This document shows, piece after piece, positions 37,839-45,397 of a stretch of 64,000 nt of DNA (position 1 is the first letter of the stretch; each line of letters begins with the position of its first letter). Below the pieces are notes generated by a model. The model did not search any database. It was not told where the DNA came from and was given only the letters and a program-made list of their open reading frames with translations. This DNA is from Streptomyces sp. yr375 (GTDB lineage Bacteria; Actinomycetota; Actinomycetes; Streptomycetales; Streptomycetaceae): positions 1 through 64,000 of the forward strand of contig NZ_FOFF01000017.1 in the NCBI RefSeq assembly GCF_900110755.1. Reading direction: 5' to 3'. The translations under genes were made by a program, and so were the position numbers.

Positions 37839-38681
37839 ATGGACACCGAGAAGGACAGCGAGAGGGACACCGAGAAGGACATGGCCACCGAACAGGAAAC
37901 CGACATCCCGCCCCTGACGTACGGCCCCGGCGGGGACCGCCCCTTCGCGGGCGCCGTCGCCCTCGTCACCGGCGGCACCAAGGGGATCGGCGGCGGCATC
38001 GCCCGCCGGCTCGCCGCGCTCGGCTCCGATGTGGCCGTCACCTATCTGCGGGACCGGGCCAGCGCCGACAAGAAGGTGGCGGAGCTGCGGGAGCTGGGCG
38101 TCCGGGCCTGCGCCCGGCGGGCGTTCTTCGGGGACCCGCAGGGCGATGTGCCCGCCGCGGTCGTCGACTGGGTCACCGCCGAGCTCGGCCCGCCCACCCT
38201 GCTGGTCTCCAACGCGGGCACCGGCGTCGAGCTGTCCCTCCTCGACACCCGGCGCAGCCACTGGGACTGGACCGTCGAGACCCACGCCCGCTCGCTGCTG
38301 CGGCTCGTGCAGTGCGCGCCGGAGTTGCGCGCCGTCCTGGCGGTGTCCAGCCCGGGCGCGCACCGGGTGATGCCGCACGCCTACGGGCTGCTGGCCGCGT
38401 CCAAGGCCGCCCAGGAGTCGCTGGTGCGCTATCTCGCCGTCGAGCTGGCGCCGCGCTGCCGCGTCAACGCGGTGACCCCGGGGCTGGTGGACACGGACGC
38501 GGCGCGGAGCTTCGGGCGGCACGCGGAGCTGTTCGAGACGGCCCGTGCCAGGACGCCCGCCGGACGGCTGACGCTCCCTCAGGACGTCGGCGCGGTGGCC
38601 GCGTTCCTGCTCTCCGACGAGGCTCGGATGATCACCGGTCAGAACCTCGTCATCGACGGCGGCTACTCCATCCTGATGTGA
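37839..38681 (+). CDS. FabL-type enoyl-ACP reductase (SDR)
   Basis: About 280 residues. The cofactor motif is TGGTKGIGGGIA. The catalytic pair is spaced Tyr-X6-Lys (YGLLAASK), the pattern of enoyl reductases (FabI/FabL), not Tyr-X3-Lys of ketoreductases. The C-terminal half, with RYLAVELAP, RVNAVTPGLVDTDA and ARTPAGR, strongly resembles FabL of Bacillus. It would saturate the chain, completing a full FAS-like cycle with the preceding four enzymes. The N-terminus is a charged repeat (DTEKD twice), also a direct repeat in the DNA. ATG 37881, behind GAAGG, is an alternative start. Confidence 0.75.
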   Translation: MDTEKDSERDTEKDMATEQETDIPPLTYGPGGDRPFAGAVALVTGGTKGIGGGIARRLAALGSDVAVTYLRDRASADKKVAELRELGVRACARRAFFGDPQGDVPAAVVDWVTAELGPPTLLVSNAGTGVELSLLDTRRSHWDWTVETHARSLLRLVQCAPELRAVLAVSSPGAHRVMPHAYGLLAASKAAQESLVRYLAVELAPRCRVNAVTPGLVDTDAARSFGRHAELFETARARTPAGRLTLPQDVGAVAAFLLSDEARMITGQNLVIDGGYSILM

Positions 38682-38688
38682 GGCCCTC

Positions 38689-39708
38689 ATGAGAGTTACG
38701 TCCCCGTCCACTCCCTATCTGCTGACCGGCTCGGGCGGTGTCATCGGCCAGAGTCTGGCCACGGCCCTCGGGCCGGGGCGCGTCATCGGCCTGGTCCGGG
38801 AGGGCGGTGGCCGCCCCGGCCCCGGCATCGAGACCGTGACCGGCGATGTCACCGTGCCCGGACTCGGTCTGGCGCCCGCCGTCCGCGGCCGCCTCTCCGG
38901 GTGGGTCGGCGGCGTGATCCACAGCGCCGCGGTCACCTCCTTCACCCGGCCCGCCGACGAGATCCGGCAGGTCAACACCGACGGCACCGCGCACGCGCTG
39001 CGGCTCGCGGAGTCCGCCGGCGTCCCGTTCCATCTGGTGAGCACGGTGTACGTGCGCCGGCGCGAGGGCAGCGTCGAGACCGGGCGGTCGCGGGTCTACC
39101 GGGAGTCCAAACAGGCCGCCGAGGACCTCGTACGGACCGCGCGCGTGCCGTGGACGATCCTGCGCGTCACGGTCGTCACCGGCGACAGCCGCACCGGCGC
39201 CACCCCCCGTTTCCAGGGGATCTACGCCGCGATGAAGGCCCTCGTCACCGGGGACGCCCCGCTGGTGCCCGTCGCGCCCGGCTCGTACATCGACTTCCTG
39301 CCCCGTGACCATGTCGCGGCCTGTGTCACGGCCCTGCTGGACAGCGGGACCCTCGGCGAACACTGGATCACCGCCGGTCGACGGGCGCTGACCATCGAGC
39401 GGTTCGTGGACCACTGCCTGCGGTACGCCGAGCGGCGCGGCCGGCCGGTGGCGGCGCGGCCCCGGCTGGTCGACTCGGAGATGGTGCATCGGCTGATCCT
39501 GCCCGCCTTCGGGGACAGCCTGGCGGCCGACCTGCGCAAGCGTCTTGAGCTGTTCACCGACATCGTCGGGCCGCTGGCCACGAACGAGACGCTGCCGGAC
39601 CCGGCAGCCGGACTGCCCGCCCCGCCCGATCTCGGTGAGGCGCTGGACGCCGCGCTGGAGTACTGGGGCGAACGGGTGCGCCTCGTGCGACCGGGGGTGC
39701 GCGTGTGA
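38689..39708 (+). CDS. Thioester-reductase-like NAD(P)-binding protein (extended SDR)
   Basis: 339 residues. Extended-SDR layout of the thioester reductase/carboxylate reductase group: TGSGGVIG (13-20), HSAAVTSF, VNTDGTAHALRLAE, VSTVYV, and catalytic YRESK (Tyr137, Lys141), followed by ILRVTVVTGDSRTG. Such domains release acyl-ACP chains as aldehydes. Directly behind it is a class III aminotransferase, the classic pair for turning a carrier-bound acyl chain into a terminal amine. A nucleoside-sugar epimerase role is the alternative, but no sugar genes are present. Its stop overlaps the aminotransferase start. Confidence 0.68.
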   Translation: MRVTSPSTPYLLTGSGGVIGQSLATALGPGRVIGLVREGGGRPGPGIETVTGDVTVPGLGLAPAVRGRLSGWVGGVIHSAAVTSFTRPADEIRQVNTDGTAHALRLAESAGVPFHLVSTVYVRRREGSVETGRSRVYRESKQAAEDLVRTARVPWTILRVTVVTGDSRTGATPRFQGIYAAMKALVTGDAPLVPVAPGSYIDFLPRDHVAACVTALLDSGTLGEHWITAGRRALTIERFVDHCLRYAERRGRPVAARPRLVDSEMVHRLILPAFGDSLAADLRKRLELFTDIVGPLATNETLPDPAAGLPAPPDLGEALDAALEYWGERVRLVRPGVRV

Positions 39709-40961
39709 TCACGCACCAGAGCACCGAGGAGCGGCTCGGGCGCGACGAGGTCCTCGACCTGTACGGGCGGCATGTGAACTCCGGGCTCGCCCGGCTGGCC
39801 ACGCTGATGGCGGCGCCCGTCATCGCGCGCGCCGAGGGCGACCACGTCTGGACGCAGGACGGCGAACGGCTGCTCAACTGCGGCGGGTTCAGCGTCTTCC
39901 TGCTGGGCCACGGCCACCGACCGGTGGTGGCGGCGGTCGCCCGCCAGCTCGACCGGCTCGCGCTCACCGGCCCCATGGTCTACCACGAGGAGCTGGCGCG
40001 GGCCGCTGCCGTGCTCGCCGCCGTTTGCCCGCCCGGACTGGAGTACGTGTATCTCACCAACTCGGGTGCCGAGGCCTGCGAGACGGCGCTCAAGCTGGCC
40101 CGGATGAACGGCAAGCGGCACACGGTGTCCACCGAGGGCGGCTTCCACGGCAAGACGCTCGGCGCGCTCGGCGTCACCGGCAAGGCCGCCTTCCGCGCCC
40201 CGTGCGAACCCCTGCCGGGGCCGGTCGACTTCGTGCCGTACGGCGACGCCGACGCGCTCGCCGCCCGCCTCACCGCCGACTCCTGCGTCATCGTCGAACC
40301 GGTCCAGGGCGAGGGCGGGGTGCGGATCCCGCCGCCCGGCTATCTGCGGCGGGTCGAAGCCGCCTGCCGGGCCGCCGGCGCCCTGCTCATCGTCGACGAG
40401 GTGCAGACCGGCCTCGGCCGCACCGGCCGGATGTGGGCCGTCGAGGCGGAGGACGTCGTCCCGGACATCCTGCTCTGCGGGAAGGCGCTCGGCGGCGGCG
40501 TGATGCCGGTCGGCGCGGTCGTCGCCACCGCCGAGGCGTTCGCCCCGCTCAACCACGACCCCGTGCTGCACACCTCGACGTACGGCGGCAACCCGCTGGC
40601 GGCCGTCGCCGTGCGGCACACCGTCGAGGCCGTGCTGCGCGAGGACGTACCGGGCCGGGCGGCCCTGCTGGAGGGGCGGCTGCGGACCCTGCTGACCACG
40701 GCGCTGACCGGCTGCGGGCATCTGGTCAAGGAGATCAGGGGGCGCGGCGCGCTCTTCGGCGTGGAGTTCCACCGGCGGTCGCACGCCGGGGAGTTCGTCC
40801 TCGAACTGCTGGAACGCGGCGTCGTCGTGTGCCCGACGGGCAACGCGCTGGCGACCGTGCGCTTCACCCCGTCCGCCTTCTTCGGTGAACGGGAGCTCGG
40901 TCAACTGGCGGCGGCCGTCGAAGGCTCCGCCGCGGCCCTCGCGCGCCGGCACGGCACGTGA
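39705..40961 (+). CDS. Class III PLP-dependent aminotransferase
   Basis: 418 residues. All family marks are present: TNSGAEACETALKLAR, GGFHGKTLGAL, LLIVDEVQTGLGRTG (Asp231 on the PLP ring nitrogen) and Lys260 in CGKALGGGVMP. Members aminate omega-aldehydes or terminal ketones (ornithine, acetylornithine, 4-aminobutyrate types). After the thioester-reductase-like protein it most likely converts a chain aldehyde into a primary amine. The start is GTG 39705 in a GTGA overlap. Confidence 0.87.
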   Translation: MITHQSTEERLGRDEVLDLYGRHVNSGLARLATLMAAPVIARAEGDHVWTQDGERLLNCGGFSVFLLGHGHRPVVAAVARQLDRLALTGPMVYHEELARAAAVLAAVCPPGLEYVYLTNSGAEACETALKLARMNGKRHTVSTEGGFHGKTLGALGVTGKAAFRAPCEPLPGPVDFVPYGDADALAARLTADSCVIVEPVQGEGGVRIPPPGYLRRVEAACRAAGALLIVDEVQTGLGRTGRMWAVEAEDVVPDILLCGKALGGGVMPVGAVVATAEAFAPLNHDPVLHTSTYGGNPLAAVAVRHTVEAVLREDVPGRAALLEGRLRTLLTTALTGCGHLVKEIRGRGALFGVEFHRRSHAGEFVLELLERGVVVCPTGNALATVRFTPSAFFGERELGQLAAAVEGSAAALARRHGT

Positions 40962-40987
40962 GGCCCTCCCCTCTCCAGGAGTTGTGA

Positions 40988-41464
40988 ATGCGATACGTAC
41001 GCATGGCGGGCACGGTTCACCGCCGCAAGGCCGACGAAATCTATCCCGTCGTCTGTGACTTCGCCCGCTATCCGGAACTGACCGACGCCGTGCGCAGTGT
41101 GGAGATCCTCGATCTCGGCGGCGGACGGACCGGCTGCGCCTGGGAGGTCACCTTCCGCCGGGGAATTCTGAAATGGACCGAGGAGGACCGCTACGACAAG
41201 GAGAATCACCGGGTCGATTTCTCGCTCCTGGCCGGAGATCTCGACCGGCTCGTCGGTCACTGGCGGGTGGAGGACGTGGGCGAGGACTGCCGGGTGCACT
41301 TCTCCTGCGACTTCGACATGGGAATTCCCACCCTGGCCGACGTCATCGAGCCGATCGCCGAACACACGCTGCGCGACTACATCGCGGTCATTCTGGGGGC
41401 GCTCGTCGACGGCATCGTCCTGGACGAGGACGCGCTCCTCGTCCAGGACGGAGCGCGGTCGTGA
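40988..41464 (+). CDS. SRPBCC (polyketide cyclase/START-like) protein
   Basis: 158 residues with the Polyketide_cyc/COQ10 fold pattern: an N-terminal strand followed by IYPVVCDFARYPEL, a central sheet and a long C-terminal helix (VIEPIAEHTLRDYIAVILGALVDGIV). Members bind hydrophobic chains; some act as aromatases/cyclases of polyketides. It could shape the unreduced beta-keto part of the PKS product or bind the acyl chain. CCAGGAG precedes ATG 40988. The stop overlaps the next GTG. Confidence 0.75.
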   Translation: MRYVRMAGTVHRRKADEIYPVVCDFARYPELTDAVRSVEILDLGGGRTGCAWEVTFRRGILKWTEEDRYDKENHRVDFSLLAGDLDRLVGHWRVEDVGEDCRVHFSCDFDMGIPTLADVIEPIAEHTLRDYIAVILGALVDGIVLDEDALLVQDGARS

Positions 41465-42603
41465 GCGGCGGGGCAGGTTCGGCCGGTTTCCTCACCGCCG
41501 ACCGGGACCTGCTGGAGCGCCGACTGCCGGGTCTCGACGCCCAGTTGGCGTCCGTCGGGCTGGACAAGTTGGAGCGTCCGGGGTCCCCCGCCGTCGACTG
41601 GTTCCGCCGCTGCGGGGCCGGCGCCCTGTTCGTGCCCGCCGAGCACCAGGGCCTCGGCGCCGGGCTGCGGGAGGGCGTGCGCCTCCAGCGGGCCATCGCC
41701 AGCCGGGCGCCGTCGCTGGCCGTCGCCACCACCATGCACCACTTCTCGGTGGCCTCGCTGATCGGCTGGGAGCACCTGGGCGCCGGCCTCGAATGGCTGC
41801 TCGCCGAGGCGATCGCCGGCAACTCGATGCTCGTGGCGTCCGGAGCGGCCGAGGGGCGGCCCGGGGCCGGCATCCTCACGCCGGTCATGACGGCGCGGCC
41901 GACCGACGGCGGCGTCCTGGTCAGCGGTACGAAGAAGCCGTGCAGCCTCAGCCACTCGATGGACCTGCTCTTCGCCACCGTACGAGTCCAGGGGCCGGGG
42001 GGCGAACGGTGCGCGGTCGCCGTCGTCACCGCCGGGTCGGAGGGGCTGAGCAGCCGGCCGTTCTGGAAGAGCGAGATCCTCGCCGGAGCGGAGAGCGACG
42101 AACTCGTCCTGCACGACGTGTTCGTGCCCGAACGGCTCGTCACCGACCTCGGCCCGGTCGGGACCACCAGTGCGCCGCTGCGCCGCTCGCTGGTGTGGTT
42201 CGAGGTACTGATCGCCGCCTCGTACCTCGGCATGGCGGCCGCGCTCGTCGAACGGGCCGCCGCCGCGCCCCGGGTCGGCGCGGCCGACCTCGCGCGGATG
42301 GCCGTCCTCCTCGAAGCGGCGACGTACGCGCTGGAGGGCGTCGCCGCGCGCTCCGAGACGGAACCCGATCCGGCGGCCCTGCTCGGCCCCTCGCTGGCGG
42401 CGCGCTTCGCCGCCCAGGACGCCGCCGTCACGGTGGCGGCGCTGGCCGCCGAGGCGCTCGGCGGCGGCGCGTACCTCAACGATCCGGAGGTCGCCTACCT
42501 CTGTGCGGCCACCCGCTGTCTCGCGTTCCACCCGCCGTCCCGGGCGGCCGGCACCGCGGCGCTGGTGCAATACCTGCGCGGTGAGGCGGTGGACGTTCCC
42601 TAG
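41461..42603 (+). CDS. Acyl-CoA dehydrogenase-like flavoprotein
   Basis: 380 residues with the acyl-CoA dehydrogenase layout: an N-terminal helical domain, a beta domain around SGTKKPCSLSHSMDLLFATV and FVPERLVTDLG, and a C-terminal helical bundle ending LVQYLRGEAVDVP. The catalytic Glu is not obvious, and the N-terminus is diverged. Such proteins in biosynthetic clusters oxidise ACP-bound acyl chains or act as hydroxylases. Here it could desaturate the FAS-like product. The start is GTG 41461 in a GTGA overlap. It is the last gene before a 96-base gap. Confidence 0.75.
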   Translation: MSGGAGSAGFLTADRDLLERRLPGLDAQLASVGLDKLERPGSPAVDWFRRCGAGALFVPAEHQGLGAGLREGVRLQRAIASRAPSLAVATTMHHFSVASLIGWEHLGAGLEWLLAEAIAGNSMLVASGAAEGRPGAGILTPVMTARPTDGGVLVSGTKKPCSLSHSMDLLFATVRVQGPGGERCAVAVVTAGSEGLSSRPFWKSEILAGAESDELVLHDVFVPERLVTDLGPVGTTSAPLRRSLVWFEVLIAASYLGMAAALVERAAAAPRVGAADLARMAVLLEAATYALEGVAARSETEPDPAALLGPSLAARFAAQDAAVTVAALAAEALGGGAYLNDPEVAYLCAATRCLAFHPPSRAAGTAALVQYLRGEAVDVP

Positions 42604-42635
42604 CCGCGCTGTCCGGTTTCGGATCCTGCTGGAAA

Positions 42636-42654
42636 CCGTAGTTCCGTACTACGG
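42636..42654 (+). terminator. Short hairpin before the azole-forming genes
   Basis: CCGTAGT (42636-42642) and ACTACGG (42648-42654) form a 7-bp stem with a 5-base loop in the gap between the acyl-CoA dehydrogenase and the E1-like gene. It could be a weak terminator or an operator for the following operon. Confidence 0.4.
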
Positions 42655-42699
42655 GAAATCGGTATCGGAGCGGCGTCGAATCGTCGTTAGGTTGGAAAC

Positions 42700-43632
42700 A
42701 TGACCAATGTGGACGCGACAAGAGACGTCGTTGTCGGAGCAACCGACGTCGAATGGAAGACGCTTGGGAATTCCCGCTTCGAAATACTGGTGGGCGCCCG
42801 GAAGTTCGTCGTCGAAGCGAAAGGCGAAAAGGGCGAGGCGCTGCGGTACGTGATGGCCGACGTGGTCCCGAAACTCCGGCGTACCGCCGCCGTACGCGAG
42901 CAGTTGTCCGCGCCCGAGGCCGAACGGCTGCTGCCCTACATGGAGAAACTCGCCGCGATGGGCGTGCTCCTCTATCCGAAGGAACCGATCGGTACGGAGG
43001 GGGAGTTGCGGCTCTACTCCTTCATCGCCCGCCGCTCCGCCGCGCCCGACGGCGTCTTCGCCTCGGTCCGGCGGGACATCGGCGTCACCGGTCCGCCCCG
43101 GATGGCCGACGCGTTGGGCGGGGCACTGCGCCGACAGGGGCTGCGGGTGCGGGACGGCGACGCCGGGGACAGCGCCCTGAACGTGGTGGTCTCCCTCGCG
43201 GACGAGGCCGTACTGCGGCGGACCAACCGCGAACTCTGCGCGGCGGGACGCTCCTTCCTGCCGCTGCTGGTCACCCCGCGCACGATCAGGATCGGCCCCT
43301 GGACGATGCCCGGCGAATCCGCGTGCCTGGACTGCTGCGCCCCGTACGACACGGCGACCACGGCCACGGCCACGCCTGCGGCGCGGGACAGCGGTGTCGC
43401 GCACGACAGTTGGCCCACGCTCCAGTCCGGCTGCCTCGAATGGGCCGCCGGGCTCACCGCGCACCTCACGCTGCGCGCGTTCATGCCGCAGGGCGCCGAG
43501 CACCCGTGGGGCCGGGTCGTGACGCTCGACCCCGCCGCCTGCGAGCAGACCTCCGTGCGCGCCTGGCGCGACCCCTACTGCGCGTCCTGCGCCTCCGCAG
43601 GTCCGACCGCCCAGGAATGGCTGGAGTTCTGA
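42700..43632 (+). CDS. E1-like (ocin-ThiF) TOMM leader-binding / cyclodehydratase partner
   Basis: 310 residues. The first ~100 residues have the size and winged-helix-like pattern of a RiPP recognition element (RFEILVGARKFVVEAKG; EAERLLPYMEKLAAMGVL). The rest is a reduced E1/ThiF-like domain with paired zinc cysteines ACLDCC (209/212) and YCASC (294/297). Proteins of this kind bind the precursor leader and present it to the YcaO enzyme. The YcaO gene here has its own E1-like part, so this separate protein probably does the leader binding. It starts the azole operon; the SagB gene follows after four bases. Confidence 0.8.
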   Translation: MTNVDATRDVVVGATDVEWKTLGNSRFEILVGARKFVVEAKGEKGEALRYVMADVVPKLRRTAAVREQLSAPEAERLLPYMEKLAAMGVLLYPKEPIGTEGELRLYSFIARRSAAPDGVFASVRRDIGVTGPPRMADALGGALRRQGLRVRDGDAGDSALNVVVSLADEAVLRRTNRELCAAGRSFLPLLVTPRTIRIGPWTMPGESACLDCCAPYDTATTATATPAARDSGVAHDSWPTLQSGCLEWAAGLTAHLTLRAFMPQGAEHPWGRVVTLDPAACEQTSVRAWRDPYCASCASAGPTAQEWLEF

Positions 43633-43636
43633 ACCC

Positions 43637-45397
43637 ATGACAGACCTCCTCACCCCACCGGCCGAGGCAGCGGTGACCGGCCAGGGCTACGGCGTCCGCG
43701 CGCTGCCCCTGCCGCTGTACGTACGGGCCCACGCCGCCGCGCTCGTGCCCCTCGGCCACGTGGCCGAACGACTCGACCTCACCGCCGCCGACATCCCGGT
43801 CCTCGACGTCGCCGTGGCCGCCGACGAGGCCGGGGCCGCCCTCCGACTCGCCGCCTCGGCGGCCCGGTCGAGGCTCGCCCGAGCGGGCGAGTCCGCCGAC
43901 ACGGGGGCCGCCGCCGACCACGACGAAGCCGTCGCCCAGGCGATCTACGCCGGGCTCGCGCGCCGCCGGCCCCACCCGGGCACCATCGAGGACGTACGCA
44001 CCGAGGGCATACGCATCGCGGACTGCGAGCCCGCCCGAGCCGCGCTGCGGGGCACCGGTGGCCGTATCGACTGCTACCTGCTGGGCGAGTCCGCGTCGGT
44101 CCCCGTCATCGGCGCCGTACTCCGCCTGCCCCGGCTGGGCCGCCCCCTGCACGCGCAGGTCTGCGACCTCGACCTGCGCCGGGGCGTCCGGCGCGCCGTG
44201 CACGCCGTGCTGCGCCGACTGACCCTCGCGACCCTGGCAGGCCCGGAAACGGACACCGCCCCGCCGCCGCACGACATCGGCACCATCGCCGACTTCGGCG
44301 ACATCGTCGAGACCGGCGTGATCGCCCACGCCGATCTCGCCGCGGGACCCGCCCCCGGCACGGAGGCGGCCCTGCTGCGCGCCGCGCTGGCCGGGCACGG
44401 ACTGCGGGCCCGGGTCCGGACGCTCAGCCCGGCGGGCGCGGGCATCACGGTCGTGGCCTGCCGCATCGCTCCGGCCGATGTCGACGCCGGCGACGCGGCC
44501 GACGCCGACGGGCCGGTGCCGCCCGCCCCCGCCGTCGTCGTCGTACCGACCGGACTGCGGGCCCCGCGGCAGCTCTCCCTCACCTACCGGCCCGCCGATG
44601 TGCGGCTGAGCCGGATCTTCCACGAGAACTCCAAGATGCGGACCGGCTTCGGCACCCTGCCCGCGGTCGACGTCAACGACATGGCCCCCGCCGCCCGCCG
44701 GCTCATCGGCCAGGCCTACCGGGACTTCCGCGACGCGGCCCGCAGTTACGACCTCGGCACCGACGGCCGGCCGGCCGACCTCGCACCGCTGGACCAGTGC
44801 GTACGCCGCCGCCGTTCCTGGGCGCCCATGGGCGGCGGCGCGCTGAGCCGCGACCAACTGGCCCACTTGCTCGGCCTGTCCTACGGAACCACGGGCAGCG
44901 GTCTCGCCGGCGGGGACGTGCGGCTGCCGCTGCGGGCGACGCCGTCGGCGGGCGGCCTCTACTCCTGCGACCTGTTCCTGCTGGTCAACCGGGTCACCGG
45001 CATCGAACCCGGGCTGTACTACCTGCAGCCCGGCCGCCAGGTCCTGCAACTCGTGCGCGCCGACCGCACCTGGGCCGAGGTCACCGCGCAGACCGGCTAC
45101 CGGGACCGGGCGGACCAGGCCGCCGCGATGGTGATCTACACCGGCGCGTTCCGCCGCAACCAGTGGAAGTACCGGGAGCGCGGCTACCGCACCGTCCTGC
45201 TCGACTGCGGCCATCTCGCGCAGAGCGTCGTCCTCACCGCCACCGCGCTCGGCCTCGTCGCGCACCCGATGATCGCCTTCATCGACGACTACTTCAACGA
45301 CCTGGTGGGCGTGGACGGAGTCGACGACGCGGTGCTCTACCTCACCCTGCTCGGCCCTCGTTCCGGGCCCCGTTCCCAGCCCGAGGAGACGGCATGA
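43637..45397 (+). CDS. SagB-type FMN azoline dehydrogenase with long N-terminal extension
   Basis: 586 residues. The C-terminal ~260 residues are a nitroreductase-fold SagB/ThcOx dehydrogenase: RRRRSWAPM, LRATPSAGGLYS (about 432-443), YTGAFRRNQWKYRERGYR with the catalytic-type Lys-Tyr region, and DCGHLAQSVVLTATALGL. It would oxidise thiazolines/oxazolines to thiazoles/oxazoles with FMN. The N-terminal ~320 residues have no motif I recognise; some actinomycete azole-peptide dehydrogenases carry similar extensions. The stop overlaps the YcaO start (ATGA), so the oxidase and cyclodehydratase are produced together. Confidence 0.86.
   Translation: MTDLLTPPAEAAVTGQGYGVRALPLPLYVRAHAAALVPLGHVAERLDLTAADIPVLDVAVAADEAGAALRLAASAARSRLARAGESADTGAAADHDEAVAQAIYAGLARRRPHPGTIEDVRTEGIRIADCEPARAALRGTGGRIDCYLLGESASVPVIGAVLRLPRLGRPLHAQVCDLDLRRGVRRAVHAVLRRLTLATLAGPETDTAPPPHDIGTIADFGDIVETGVIAHADLAAGPAPGTEAALLRAALAGHGLRARVRTLSPAGAGITVVACRIAPADVDAGDAADADGPVPPAPAVVVVPTGLRAPRQLSLTYRPADVRLSRIFHENSKMRTGFGTLPAVDVNDMAPAARRLIGQAYRDFRDAARSYDLGTDGRPADLAPLDQCVRRRRSWAPMGGGALSRDQLAHLLGLSYGTTGSGLAGGDVRLPLRATPSAGGLYSCDLFLLVNRVTGIEPGLYYLQPGRQVLQLVRADRTWAEVTAQTGYRDRADQAAAMVIYTGAFRRNQWKYRERGYRTVLLDCGHLAQSVVLTATALGLVAHPMIAFIDDYFNDLVGVDGVDDAVLYLTLLGPRSGPRSQPEETA

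Noticed and set aside
38689..39708. Sugar epimerase/dehydratase for a glycosylated macrolactam
   Set aside because: No glycosyltransferase or other deoxysugar gene exists in the window, and the motifs fit thioester reductases better.
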